64,000 nucleotides of DNA, from assembly GCF_019455385.1 (NCBI RefSeq), contig NZ_JACOFR010000004.1:62001-126000 (forward strand). The letters are read 5' to 3'. Source of the stretch: Bradyrhizobium sp. BR 10289. Its GTDB lineage: Bacteria > Pseudomonadota > Alphaproteobacteria > Rhizobiales > Xanthobacteraceae. The position numbers were made by a program, and so were the translations under genes. Shown here in pieces: positions 50,544 to 59,375 of the stretch (positions are counted from its first letter, which is position 1; every line of letters starts with the position of its first letter). The notes beneath the pieces are model-generated. The model searched no databases. It was not told the DNA's origin and was given only the letters and a program-made list of their open reading frames with translations.

Positions 50544-51412
50544 CCGACGCGCTCCGCGCGCGCGAACAGGCCGGTCGGCTTGAAGATCAGGACCGCGATG
50601 ATGATCAGGAAACCCATGGCATCGCGGTAGCCGGACGAGACGTAGCCGGCGCCGAGCTCTTCGGCGAGGGCGAGAATGAAGCCGCCGATCACCGCGCCGG
50701 TGATATTGCCGAGACCGCCGAGGATGACGATGGCGAAGGCCTTGACGGCGGCGAGATCCCCCATTTGCGGGAAGATGACATAGACCGGCCCGAGCAGCGC
50801 ACCCGCCGCGGCGGCAAGGCTGGAGCCGATCGCAAAGGTCGAGGTGTAGATCATGTCGACATTGACGCCCATCAGCGAGGCGGTGTCGTGATCCTGGAAG
50901 GTCGCCCGCATCGCGCGGCCGAGGCTGGTCTTGTTGATCAGGAGATACGTCACGAGAATCAGGAATGCCGCAGCGACAAGGACAAACAGGCGCAGCCACG
51001 AGACCGACACCGGTCCGAGCACCAGCGGCGCCTCGGGAAACGGCGTTGCCACCGATTTGGCGACTCCGCCCCAGATCCACAGCGTGCCGGACTGCATCGC
51101 GATCCAGGCGCCGATCATGACCAGCATCGTGGTATCGATGTCGGAGCCGCGCAGCGGCCGCAGCAAGGTCAGCTCGATCGCGGCCCCAAGCAGCCATCCG
51201 GCGAGCACAGCCACCGGCAAGGCCAGGAAGAAATTCAGCCCGAGCTGCTGCACCACGATGAACATGATGTAGGCGCCGAACGTGTAGAGCACGCCGTGGG
51301 TGAAATTCACGACGTTCATGATGCCGAAGATCAAGGTCAGCCCGATGCCCAGCAGCGCATAGGTGCCGCCGAGCACGAGCATGTTGACCAGATGCTGAAG
51401 GAATTCGCTCAA
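50540..51412 (-). CDS. Branched-chain-type ABC transporter permease (LivH-like)
   Basis: A 290-residue permease with about eight membrane segments. The LivH signature GIGLTLIFGIMNVVNFTHGV is near the N-terminus, and the late VILGGLGNITGAVIGGFILA is typical. It follows the binding-protein gene after 68 bp. Confidence 0.92.
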   Translation of the reverse strand: MSEFLQHLVNMLVLGGTYALLGIGLTLIFGIMNVVNFTHGVLYTFGAYIMFIVVQQLGLNFFLALPVAVLAGWLLGAAIELTLLRPLRGSDIDTTMLVMIGAWIAMQSGTLWIWGGVAKSVATPFPEAPLVLGPVSVSWLRLFVLVAAAFLILVTYLLINKTSLGRAMRATFQDHDTASLMGVNVDMIYTSTFAIGSSLAAAAGALLGPVYVIFPQMGDLAAVKAFAIVILGGLGNITGAVIGGFILALAEELGAGYVSSGYRDAMGFLIIIAVLIFKPTGLFARAERVG

Positions 51413-51480
51413 GGCCGATCCCGGTTAAGCCGCGTTCGGCGAGAGCGGAGACGTCCCGCCCTCGCCCACGTAGCCGCTCG

Positions 51481-52635
51481 TCAAAGCGTCTTCATCTCGA
51501 CCTTGCCGTCGTTGATCTCGATGAGATAGACGTTCGGCTGGCTCTGGCCGCTCTCCTTGCCCTCGGGGCCGGACTTGCGGAACACGATGTCGCCGTTCAG
51601 GCCCTTGATGTTGATGTCCCAGAGCGCGGCCTTGATCGCCGCCGGCTCAGGCTTGCCGGCTTTCTCGATCGCGGCCGCCGCGGTGCGGATGCCGTCATAC
51701 CCGCGAAAACTTTCGGTGCAGCCGGCGAACTCGAAGCCGCGCTTCTTCCACTCCGTGATGAAATAGTTGGTCGCTTCCGGGTTCGGCGTCTTGTCCGGGA
51801 ACCAGGGCAGGAACGTCGTCAGATGCATGGTGCCGTTGGCGGCTGCGCCCGCCTGCGCGATGATCTGGTCCGGGTTCTGCGAGCCGCCGGTGGTGATGAT
51901 GCGCTTCTTCAGGCCGAGCGCGGCGGCCTGCTTGAAGATCAGGGTGAGCTGATCGACGGCGGTCGTGACGATGACAGTCTCGGAATCCGAGCTCTTGATC
52001 TTGGAGAGCTGGGCGCTCATGTCCTGCGCGCCCTGGTCCATGGTCTCGACCAGACCGATGGTGATGCCCTTGTCCTTCATCATCTTGCTGAAATCCTCGG
52101 CCGTGCCCCGGCCCCAGTCGTTGTTGATGACGAGGAAGTCCACCTTCTTCAGCGCAAGCTTGTCAACGATGCCTTTGAACGCGGCGGCCTCGACCGCCGA
52201 GGGCGGCGAGATACGGAAGATGAAGGGATTGCCCGTGGTGGTGATCTTGCCGGAGGACGAGGTCTCCACCACCATCGGCGTCTCGTATTCCATCAGCTTC
52301 GGCATCACCGCGAGCGTCAGGCTCGAGCCCCAGGCGCCCATCAGCACCGGCACCTTGTCGCTGGTGATGAGCTTCTCGGCGACGGCGGCGGCCTCCGTCG
52401 GGTTGCTCTTGTTGTCCTCGATGACGAGCTCGATCTTCTTGCCGAGGATACCGCCCTTGGCGTTGATCTCGTCGGCGGCGATCTTGGCGCCGTTGACGAC
52501 GTAGGTGCCGGATGCGGCGAAGGCGCCGGTGAGCGGCTCATTGACGCCGATCTTGATGGTCTGCGCGCCTGCCGTGCCGCCGACCAGGGCGGTCGCCAGA
52601 GCGATGGCCGGAACCAGTGCGAGTGCTCGTGTCAT
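51481..52635 (-). CDS. Branched-chain-type (LivK-like) substrate-binding protein
   Basis: A 384-residue periplasmic protein with a signal peptide ending near TAGAQ-TIKIG. The mature part opens IKIGVNEPLTGAFAASGTYV, typical of Peripla_BP_6 proteins, and has KIELVIEDNKSNPTEAAAVA. Its ligand is probably aromatic or heterocyclic rather than leucine, because it sits next to a Mo-hydroxylase. The gap to the next gene upstream (52636-52704) is 69 bp. Confidence 0.9.
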   Translation of the reverse strand: MTRALALVPAIALATALVGGTAGAQTIKIGVNEPLTGAFAASGTYVVNGAKIAADEINAKGGILGKKIELVIEDNKSNPTEAAAVAEKLITSDKVPVLMGAWGSSLTLAVMPKLMEYETPMVVETSSSGKITTTGNPFIFRISPPSAVEAAAFKGIVDKLALKKVDFLVINNDWGRGTAEDFSKMMKDKGITIGLVETMDQGAQDMSAQLSKIKSSDSETVIVTTAVDQLTLIFKQAAALGLKKRIITTGGSQNPDQIIAQAGAAANGTMHLTTFLPWFPDKTPNPEATNYFITEWKKRGFEFAGCTESFRGYDGIRTAAAAIEKAGKPEPAAIKAALWDINIKGLNGDIVFRKSGPEGKESGQSQPNVYLIEINDGKVEMKTL

Positions 52636-52704
52636 GTTGTCTCTCCAAATCCCACGCTGTTGATGTCTTGCAGTCCAGGCTTCGTCGCGGCGCCGGCACG
52701 CCGA

Positions 52705-53904
52705 TCATTCCGCGCCACCCTTTCCGGTGAAGACGCGGCCAAACATGCGCGCCAGCCGGGCGCGCAAAACGTCAGCGACGATCGACCAGCCACTGAGCTC
52801 TGCCGCAGCCACCTGCTCCGACGGCGCGCCGGACATGTGGCGGTCGAGATTTTTCGCGAACTCCGCAACCAGGCGTCTGGCGAGATCGCGCACCAGGCCG
52901 GGCCGGCCGACCTGGGCGAGCATTCCCGTGAGCGTGTAGCCGATCGCAAGCTCAACGGCCGTCGCCGCACCGCCGTCGAGCGGCAGCAGACGGTAGCGGA
53001 TTTCGCCCTGCGTCGCCGAATGGCTGCGGGGGTCGGTGCCGATGCCGACGATGCGGCCCGAAAGCGTTGCGGGATCGCGCTCGACGCGCGCGGCGCCCTC
53101 GAAAGACGCAGCAATGGGCCCGAGCCTGACGCTGATCAGGCCTTCGACGCGCTCCGGCCTTGGTGGTGCCGTCAGCGATACGCCGGGCAGGCAGGATGCA
53201 ATGCCCGCGATATCGTCGAACATCGCAAACACTTTTGCCGGCGCATGCGGTAGCCGGAAGCGCTGGTCGAGAACTGTCGCGGGGGTGAAGTCGGGAATTC
53301 TGACCGGCGCCGCACCCGCTGATGCCGGGGCCAAAGCCTGTCGCGCAGACCTGGACTCATCGCCGCTCGAAATGGCTCGCCCCGATCCGGCCGGGCCAAG
53401 ACTTGTCCGCCCCCCATCGGCTTGCGGCGCGATGTTGCGCGCGCGCCGAGCTTCAATGACGGATTGCACCGCGCGCACGATCCCGACATAGCCGGTGCAG
53501 CGGCAGAGATTGCCACTGAGGCCGACGCGAATCCGCCGTTCGTCGGCATCGGGCAGACGCAGCACCAGATCGCGCGCCGACACCAGCATGCCGGGCGTGC
53601 AATAGCCGCATTGCAGGGCATGCTCGCGCGTGAAAGCCGCGCGCAGCTCGGTCGTGATCTCGTCCTCGTCGAGACCTTCGATGGTGGTGATATCGGCACC
53701 CGCACAGGCGACCGCATAGGTAATGCAGGAGCGCGCCGGCACGCCGTCAAGCAGCACGGTGCAGGCGCCGCAGACGCCGTGCTCGCAGCCGAGATGGGTG
53801 CCGGTCAGATCGAGCTTGTCGCGGACGAAATCAGCAAGGCTGGTGCGCGGCTCGGCCGAGACCTCCACCGCGCGGCGATTGACCTGAAGGGCGATCGTGG
53901 TCAT
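52705..53904 (-). CDS. Mo-hydroxylase Fe-S subunit fused to a CoxG-like SRPBCC domain
   Basis: A 399-residue fusion. Residues 1-155 are a CoxS/XDH-type subunit with both clusters: C40, C45, C48, C60 (plant-type) and C98, C101, C133, C135 (CGYC, CRCTGY). A Ser/Ala/Pro-rich linker (about 160-210) leads to a CoxG-like SRPBCC domain (PHAPAKVFAMFDDIAGIASC then LPGV, to about 375). In CO dehydrogenase clusters CoxG is separate and anchors the enzyme at the membrane. The fusion could localise this hydroxylase or assist its assembly. It overlaps the FAD subunit gene by 4 nt. Confidence 0.88.
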   Translation of the reverse strand: MTTIALQVNRRAVEVSAEPRTSLADFVRDKLDLTGTHLGCEHGVCGACTVLLDGVPARSCITYAVACAGADITTIEGLDEDEITTELRAAFTREHALQCGYCTPGMLVSARDLVLRLPDADERRIRVGLSGNLCRCTGYVGIVRAVQSVIEARRARNIAPQADGGRTSLGPAGSGRAISSGDESRSARQALAPASAGAAPVRIPDFTPATVLDQRFRLPHAPAKVFAMFDDIAGIASCLPGVSLTAPPRPERVEGLISVRLGPIAASFEGAARVERDPATLSGRIVGIGTDPRSHSATQGEIRYRLLPLDGGAATAVELAIGYTLTGMLAQVGRPGLVRDLARRLVAEFAKNLDRHMSGAPSEQVAAAELSGWSIVADVLRARLARMFGRVFTGKGGAE

Positions 53905-54737
53905 GCCGCGGCCTCCAGAACGGCGCGCTTCAGCACGCTGACATGGATATGGCGCTGCGCGGCATCGTCGATGCCGGCCTTGGCCAGAAGCGCGTCGGCC
54001 ACGCTGATGTCAAAACGCTGCTTGTAGTCGGCGGCGATCCGTCCGCCGAACAGCTCGGCCGCTTCGGTCACGACGATCGGCGTTGTGTCGATCGCACCGA
54101 TCACGATGCGGGCCGAGCCGGCTGCGGGATCGACCAGCACCGCGCCGATGGCGTGGGCGAACTCCCCGGTCTTGCGGCAGCTCTTGGCGTAGCCCCAATG
54201 CGCCGACGCAGCGCGCGCCGGGACGTGGATCGCCTCGACGATCTCGCCCGTATGCAGCGCCGATTCCAGCGCGCCGACGACGAAGGCTTCGATCGCCATC
54301 GTCCGCGCGCCGGCGAGGCTGCGCAGCGTTACGCGCGCGCCAAGGGCGGCGAGCGACGAGATCCAGTCCGCGGCGGGGTCGGCGTGGCTGAGCGAGCCGC
54401 CGATGGTGCCGCGGTTGCGCACCGCGCGATAGGCGATGTTGGCGGCGACGCCGCGCATGGCACCGCGGGTGACGTCGGCGGTGCGACCGTCCTCAATGTC
54501 GGCATGGGTGACGAGCGCGCCAAGGACGAGCTCGCTGCCCGATACTTCCGCGCGTTTGAGCTCGGCCAGGCTGGAAATGTCGACGATCAGCTTCGGTTGC
54601 ACCAGCCGCAGATTGAGCATCGGGCCGAGCGACTGGCCGCCGGCGATGATCTTTGCCGAGCCGCTGCTCGCGGCCAGCATCGACAGCGCCGCATTGAGAT
54701 CGCGCGGGCGCTCGTAGCTGAAGGGTGCCGGTTTCAT
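53901..54737 (-). CDS. Mo-hydroxylase FAD-binding subunit (CoxM-like)
   Basis: A 278-residue subunit: AKIIAGGQSLGPMLNLRLVQP and NRGTIGGSLSHADPAADW are the two FAD-contact motifs of the CoxM/XDH FAD subunit, followed by the small CO-dehydrogenase-flavoprotein C-terminal domain. It moves electrons from the Fe-S clusters to the acceptor. It overlaps both neighbours by 4 nt. Confidence 0.92.
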   Translation of the reverse strand: MKPAPFSYERPRDLNAALSMLAASSGSAKIIAGGQSLGPMLNLRLVQPKLIVDISSLAELKRAEVSGSELVLGALVTHADIEDGRTADVTRGAMRGVAANIAYRAVRNRGTIGGSLSHADPAADWISSLAALGARVTLRSLAGARTMAIEAFVVGALESALHTGEIVEAIHVPARAASAHWGYAKSCRKTGEFAHAIGAVLVDPAAGSARIVIGAIDTTPIVVTEAAELFGGRIAADYKQRFDISVADALLAKAGIDDAAQRHIHVSVLKRAVLEAAA

Positions 54738-57127
54738 GCCGCGCTCCTCTCAGTCGCGCGCGCGGCCAGCACGGCCTCGACGACACGATGCGGCGTGATC
54801 GGCGACTGCATCAGCTCGACGCCGAGCGGGCGCAGCGCGTCGTTGACGGCATTGGCAATCGCGGCCGGCGGCGCGATGGCGCCGCCCTCACCGATGCCTT
54901 TCACGCCGAACTGCGTATAGGGCGACGGCGTCTCCATGTGGTCGAGGCGCGCGGCGGGCACCTCGGTCGGGCCCGGCAGCAGGTAGTCGGCGAGCGTCGT
55001 CGCCAGCGGCTGGCCGGAGGCGTCGAACGGCATTTCCTCGTAGAGCGCGGTGCCGATGCCTTGCGCGAGGCCGCCATAGATCTGGCCGTCGACGACGAGC
55101 GGATTGACCAGCACGCCGCCGTCCTCGACGATCACGTAATCCAGAATTTCCACTTCGCCGAGGTCAGGATCGACCGCGACGACGGCGGCATGCGCGGCAT
55201 AGCTGAAGGTGCCACTGTCGCGCACCGGCTTGTAGCCCTGCGTCACCTCTAACCCGCCGGGATCGACGTCGGCCGGCAATTCCTGCGGGCGGCGATACCA
55301 CGTGTGGGCGATGGTCTGGATGCTGACGCTGCCATTGACGCCGCGCACCTCGCCGTTCTGCAACACTACCGAAGCCGGGTCGTGTTGCAACAGCTTTGCG
55401 CCGATGCGCCTTGCGCGCTCGCCGAGCTCGCGGCAGGCGGTTGCCACCGCGCCGCCCGCCATCACCATCGAGCGCGAGCCCCAGGTGCCGGTCGAATAGG
55501 GTGTCATCGCGGTGTCGCCGAGGATGATGCGGATTTTGCCGACATCGATGCCAAGCATCTCGTGCGCGACCTGGGCAAGCGTCGTCTCCATGCCCTGCCC
55601 GTGCGAATGCACGCCGACGCGCAGTTCGAGGCCGCCGTCCGGCGTCAGACGTGCCGAGGCCTGCTCGTGGCCCGGCACCATCGGGATGCCCCAGCCGGAA
55701 TAGACCGACGTGCCATGCGCAGCCTGCTCGCAATAGATGGAGACGCCGACGCCGATGCGGCGGCCATCGGCCTCTCCCTGCTTTTGCTTCGCACGAATGG
55801 AATCGATATCGATGGCGGCGAGCGCGCGGCGCATCGCCTCGGGATAGTCGCCGCTGTCAAAGTGCTTTTTGGTGATGTTGTCGAACGGCATCTGTTCGGG
55901 GCGCACCAGATTGCGCAGCCGCACTTCGCCGGGCTCGAGGCCGGCCTCGGCCGCGACGAGATCGAGCATCAGCTCCAGCGCGAAGCAGACGCCGGTGCGC
56001 GCGACACCACGATAGGGCAGGATCGGGCATTTGTTGGTGGCGACCGAGAAGGTGCGGCAGCGATAGGCCGGCGTCGTGTAGGGCCCGGGCAGGATGCTCG
56101 CGACTTGCGCGGCTTCCAGGCAGGCTGAGAACGGATAGGACGAGTAAGCGCCGGAATCCACTGTCGCCTCGCAATCGATGCCGCGCAAGGTGCCGTCGCG
56201 ATCAGCATAGACAGTGATCTTGTAGTGATGCTCGCGGCAATTGGAGCTGGCGACGAGATGCTCGCGGCGATCCTCGATCCAGCGCACCGGATGGCCGCGT
56301 TGCATGGTCAGCCAGGACAGGCAGACTTCCTCGGGCAGCAGAATGCCCTTGTGACCAAAACCGCCGCCAACATCGGGCGAGATGACGCGGATCTGGCCTT
56401 CCTCCATGCCGAGGCATTCGGCAAGGCCGCTGCGGGTGATGTGCGGCATCTGTGCCGCCGAATGCAGCGTGAGCTGATCGAGCCGGCGGTCGAAGGTCGC
56501 GACCACGCCGCGCCCTTCCAGCGGCGACATGCATTGCCGCGCGGTCGAGATCTCGCGCGTCACCTTGATCGGCGCATCCAGCGCGGCGGAGATGTCGACC
56601 TCGTAATTGGTCTCGAGGAAGACGTTGTCGCCCCAATGCTCGTGCACCAGCCCCGAGCCGGGCTCGCGCGCTTTCAGCATGTCATAGACCGCGGGCAGCT
56701 CTTCCAGGTCGAGCGTCACGGACGCCGCGATGTCCTCGGCTTCGGCCCGCGTCGGTGCGAGGCACATCGCGACGAGCTCGCCGACCTGGCGCACCTTGCC
56801 GGTGGCCAGCACTGGCTGCTCGGAAATCTTGAAGCCGGGCAATCCTGAGACCGCACGGATCGGCTTGATGCCGACGAGATCGGCCGCCGTGAACACGCTG
56901 CCGCGATAGCGCTCGGGCACATGGATGCCGCGGATGCGCGCATGCGCCAGCGGGCTGCGGACGAAGGCGACATCCTGCAGGCCGGCGAGCCTGATGTCGG
57001 CGACATACTGGCCGCGGCCGCGCATCAGGCGGTCGTCCTCCTTCCGTGGCAGCCGTGCACCCACGCCCTGCCCCGACTTTCCGTGCGGAAACTCCCGCTC
57101 GTTGCGCAACTCCGCGCCCTCCTTCAC
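54734..57127 (-). CDS. Mo-hydroxylase molybdopterin-binding large subunit (XDH/form II type)
   Basis: A 797-residue subunit from a GTG at 57127. The usual VGARLPRKEDDRLMRGRGQYV opening is near the N-terminus, GGGFGHKG marks the cofactor site, and GIGEGGAI near the C-terminus holds the catalytic Glu. The active-site loop reads PYRGVAR, which differs from the AYxCSFR loop of true CO dehydrogenase and fits the wider xanthine-dehydrogenase-like group. It probably hydroxylates a carbon next to nitrogen in a heterocycle. No maturation genes (CoxD/E/F) are adjacent. Confidence 0.9.
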   Translation of the reverse strand: MKEGAELRNEREFPHGKSGQGVGARLPRKEDDRLMRGRGQYVADIRLAGLQDVAFVRSPLAHARIRGIHVPERYRGSVFTAADLVGIKPIRAVSGLPGFKISEQPVLATGKVRQVGELVAMCLAPTRAEAEDIAASVTLDLEELPAVYDMLKAREPGSGLVHEHWGDNVFLETNYEVDISAALDAPIKVTREISTARQCMSPLEGRGVVATFDRRLDQLTLHSAAQMPHITRSGLAECLGMEEGQIRVISPDVGGGFGHKGILLPEEVCLSWLTMQRGHPVRWIEDRREHLVASSNCREHHYKITVYADRDGTLRGIDCEATVDSGAYSSYPFSACLEAAQVASILPGPYTTPAYRCRTFSVATNKCPILPYRGVARTGVCFALELMLDLVAAEAGLEPGEVRLRNLVRPEQMPFDNITKKHFDSGDYPEAMRRALAAIDIDSIRAKQKQGEADGRRIGVGVSIYCEQAAHGTSVYSGWGIPMVPGHEQASARLTPDGGLELRVGVHSHGQGMETTLAQVAHEMLGIDVGKIRIILGDTAMTPYSTGTWGSRSMVMAGGAVATACRELGERARRIGAKLLQHDPASVVLQNGEVRGVNGSVSIQTIAHTWYRRPQELPADVDPGGLEVTQGYKPVRDSGTFSYAAHAAVVAVDPDLGEVEILDYVIVEDGGVLVNPLVVDGQIYGGLAQGIGTALYEEMPFDASGQPLATTLADYLLPGPTEVPAARLDHMETPSPYTQFGVKGIGEGGAIAPPAAIANAVNDALRPLGVELMQSPITPHRVVEAVLAARATERSAA

Positions 57128-57136
57128 CGCCCGGCC

Positions 57137-58414
57137 TTATGCCGCGACGGCCTGCGGCAGGATCGGTGCGACCGCATCGAAACGCGTTCCGGCGCGCAGG
57201 CAGAAGGCTGGCTGCAGCAGACGCTCGGCGATCACCTCGTTTTTCTCGTTGTCGGTGAGGACGAAACGGCCGTTCTTCTCGGAGAGCACGGAGACGTCGG
57301 CGTCCATGCCGACCTTGAGCGCGCCGATCTCCTCGCTGCGGCCGAGCATTTTTGCGGGATTGGAGGTGACCATCGGCACCACCTGCTCCAGCGACAGGCC
57401 GAGCGCCATCATCGAGCTCATCGCCTGCACCAGGCTGAATTTGGCTTGACCCGCGAACGGATGATTTTCCTCGTCCTCGTGCTGGTCGGGCGTGCCCGCC
57501 GGTGCCGGCACGTGGGTGTTGTAACCGTGAATGTCGGCGCCCAGCGTGGTCGGAACGATGCCGGCAGCGATCGCCTTCTTCGCGAGCCGGTAGGAGAAGT
57601 GGCTGCCGTGGCCGACGTCGACCTTGAGGCCACGGTCGAGCGCGGCCTGGATTACCGGATGCACCTCGCCCTCGCGATTGACGAAGCCGCCGGGATGGCG
57701 CGTGAAGGGATGGGCAAGCACGTCGCCCTCACGCAGCAACGGGATCACGCGCGTGAGAATGGTGTCGGCATCCTCGCCATTGGCACCGCTCTCGGGCAAG
57801 CCCCAGAGCTGGCCGAAATGCACATAGACCGGCAGATCTGCGCGCTTGCCGATCTCCGCTGCCATCTCGATGACGCGGATGCCCCAGCGCGCGAAGCCGC
57901 CGATCTCGGCATGGGCCTTGATGCCGCGCACGATGTCGAGATTGGCCGTCGCGGCCTTCACGGTCGCGTCGATGTCGACGCCGTCGGGGCTGTAGAGCTG
58001 CGGATAATAATGACCCTCGAGTCCGCCGACGAGATAGGCGGAGAGGAAGGCGTAGACGCGTGTATGGGAAGGCTCGGCGATGAAATGGCGGAAGCCCGGC
58101 AGCGTCATGCAGGACGGACCGCCCTGGTCGATCACCGTCGTCACGCCCGACTGCACGCCGACCATGTCGGGGTTCATGCCGAAACGCCCCGAGACATATT
58201 GATAGACATGGGCGTGGGTGTCGATCAGCCCGGGCAGCACCAGCTTGCCGCTGACATCGACGACCTCCTTCGCGCTGGCCGGCAAGATGTCGGGCGCGAC
58301 CGCCGCGATCTTGCCGTTACGGATCGCGACATCGCGGATGCCGTCCACGCCCGAGGCCGGGCAGATCACCCGGCCGCCTCGCAGCAGAAGGTCGAAACTG
58401 GCTGTGACGGACAT
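57137..58414 (-). CDS. Cyclic amidohydrolase (dihydroorotase-like)
   Basis: A 425-residue amidohydrolase. GLIDTHAHVYQYVSG supplies the first His pair. IVRGIKAHAEIGG has the Lys that is typically carbamylated, followed by His in LPVYVHFGQ, then VDVGHGSHFS and TTLGADIHGYN (the Asp). The C-terminal sandwich reads IGALKVGMDADVSVL. The set fits deacetylase/dihydroorotase relatives that open cyclic amides. As first gene of the leftward operon it would act just after or before the Mo-hydroxylase. Promoter and operator lie at 58457-58485. Confidence 0.87.
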   Translation of the reverse strand: MSVTASFDLLLRGGRVICPASGVDGIRDVAIRNGKIAAVAPDILPASAKEVVDVSGKLVLPGLIDTHAHVYQYVSGRFGMNPDMVGVQSGVTTVIDQGGPSCMTLPGFRHFIAEPSHTRVYAFLSAYLVGGLEGHYYPQLYSPDGVDIDATVKAATANLDIVRGIKAHAEIGGFARWGIRVIEMAAEIGKRADLPVYVHFGQLWGLPESGANGEDADTILTRVIPLLREGDVLAHPFTRHPGGFVNREGEVHPVIQAALDRGLKVDVGHGSHFSYRLAKKAIAAGIVPTTLGADIHGYNTHVPAPAGTPDQHEDEENHPFAGQAKFSLVQAMSSMMALGLSLEQVVPMVTSNPAKMLGRSEEIGALKVGMDADVSVLSEKNGRFVLTDNEKNEVIAERLLQPAFCLRAGTRFDAVAPILPQAVAA

Positions 58415-58456
58415 GACGGTCTCCTCTCCTCACACGGGCGATTGCCTCGCCCCAGA

Positions 58457-58485
58457 ATTACGAAGCATGCTTCGCATTTTGACAA
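58457..58485 (-). promoter_or_regulatory. Predicted promoter of the amidohydrolase/Mo-hydroxylase operon
   Basis: On the minus strand TTGTCA (58485-58480) is followed after 17 nt by CGTAAT (58462-58457), which keeps four of six -10 consensus bases. The MarR-type palindrome at 58461-58474 fills most of the spacer, so a bound repressor would block polymerase. The match is by eye. Confidence 0.45.
58461..58474. promoter_or_regulatory. Operator site 1, perfect 14-bp palindrome CGAAGCATGCTTCG
   Basis: The sequence is perfectly self-complementary and lies in the 168-bp gap between the amidohydrolase and the MarR gene. It differs by a single base from site 2 at 59348-59361. The identical six-base arms and repeated location beside genes of one pathway make it a strong candidate binding site of the MarR regulator encoded at 58583. 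Confidence 0.7.
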
Positions 58486-58506
58486 AAGCAAGCATCATGC
58501 CATGAT
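58479..58506 (+). promoter_or_regulatory. Predicted promoter of the MarR gene
   Basis: TTGACA (58479-58484) is an exact -35 consensus, followed after 16 nt by CATGAT (58501-58506). Operator site 1 is just upstream of this -35 element, a position that would allow autoregulation. Confidence 0.45.
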
Positions 58507-58582
58507 CATGCGGTGCCGGATGGTGGCAGGCGCACTCGAATCGAGCTAAGCGCGGCAGGGTTTTGGGTTGGGAGAGCGTGCA

Positions 58583-59089
58583 TTGCGGCAAGCCAAGAAA
58601 GGTCGCAGCGGGGCCAAGAGCGGAGGCAAACATCGCCCCTGGCCGTTGTCGCAGCGTCCCGGCTATCTGATCCGGCGGCTGCACCAGATTCACGTCGCGC
58701 TGTTTCAGGATGCCTGCGGCGCGTTCGAGGTGACGCCGCTGCAATACAGCCTGCTCTCGGCGCTGGCGGCGCGCGAAACCGCCGATCAGACCACTTTGGC
58801 GGCCGATATCGCCCTCGATCGCACAACGACGACCGGTGCATTGAAGCGGCTCGCGGCGCGGAACCTGGTCGAGCGGGCCGTCGACAAGGACGATCGCCGC
58901 GCGCGCGCCTGCCGCCTGACGCCTGAAGGCGCAGCGCTGCTGGTCAAGATCGAGGGTGCGGCGCGGCGTGCGCATCGCGCGACGCTCGGCGATCTCAGCG
59001 AAAAGGAACAGGCGCTCTTCATCGAGATGATGCAGCGCATCGTCGCCGGCAACCCCAGTCGCGACAGCGCCGCTGCCCTATTCGACTAG
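58583..59089 (+). CDS. MarR-family transcriptional regulator
   Basis: A 168-residue regulator. The winged helix is clear: VTPLQYSLLSALAARE, then TLAADIALDRTTTTGALKRL and the wing VDKDDRRARACRLTPEG. The TTG at 58583 is chosen because GGGAGAG lies 7 nt upstream; a TTG at 58568 would overlap that site. It stands between the leftward Mo-hydroxylase operon and the rightward permease operon, each with a copy of the CGAAGC-RT-GCTTCG palindrome. It is thus probably the repressor of both, released by a pathway substrate. Confidence 0.9.
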   Translation: MRQAKKGRSGAKSGGKHRPWPLSQRPGYLIRRLHQIHVALFQDACGAFEVTPLQYSLLSALAARETADQTTLAADIALDRTTTTGALKRLAARNLVERAVDKDDRRARACRLTPEGAALLVKIEGAARRAHRATLGDLSEKEQALFIEMMQRIVAGNPSRDSAAALFD

Positions 59090-59347
59090 CGGCGCCTGCT
59101 GCCGTTTTGAGTTGGGCTGCTCAATTTATCATCGTACCGCCGCCCGGCTGAGCGACGTCGCCCGCCGCTTGCCGGCGCGCGCAAACGGATGAGGGCGGCC
59201 GCAACGCGCAGCCGCAAGCCAGTGCGCGAACGCGACGCGCGCTTGAAATTCCAAGTGCAATCGCGCGAGCCGCGTTCCCTCCGGCATCAGCGAGCGCGCT
59301 GTTCCGGCCGCTTCGCCACCCATGGCATGATTTATGCTGCGATGATG

Positions 59348-59361
59348 CGAAGCGTGCTTCG
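59348..59361. promoter_or_regulatory. Operator site 2, CGAAGCGTGCTTCG
   Basis: The arms CGAAGC and GCTTCG are identical to site 1, with GT in place of AT at the centre. It lies 14 nt before the permease ATG and 4 nt before its GGGGG ribosome site. Binding here would block transcription start or early elongation. The rest of the 286-bp gap (59090-59375) shows no gene and no clear promoter. Confidence 0.65.
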
Positions 59362-59375
59362 TATTGGGGGATGTC

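Noticed and set aside
52705..57127. CO dehydrogenase (coxMSL)
   Set aside because: The large-subunit loop is PYRGVAR, not the AYxCSFR of form I enzymes, and cox maturation genes are absent.
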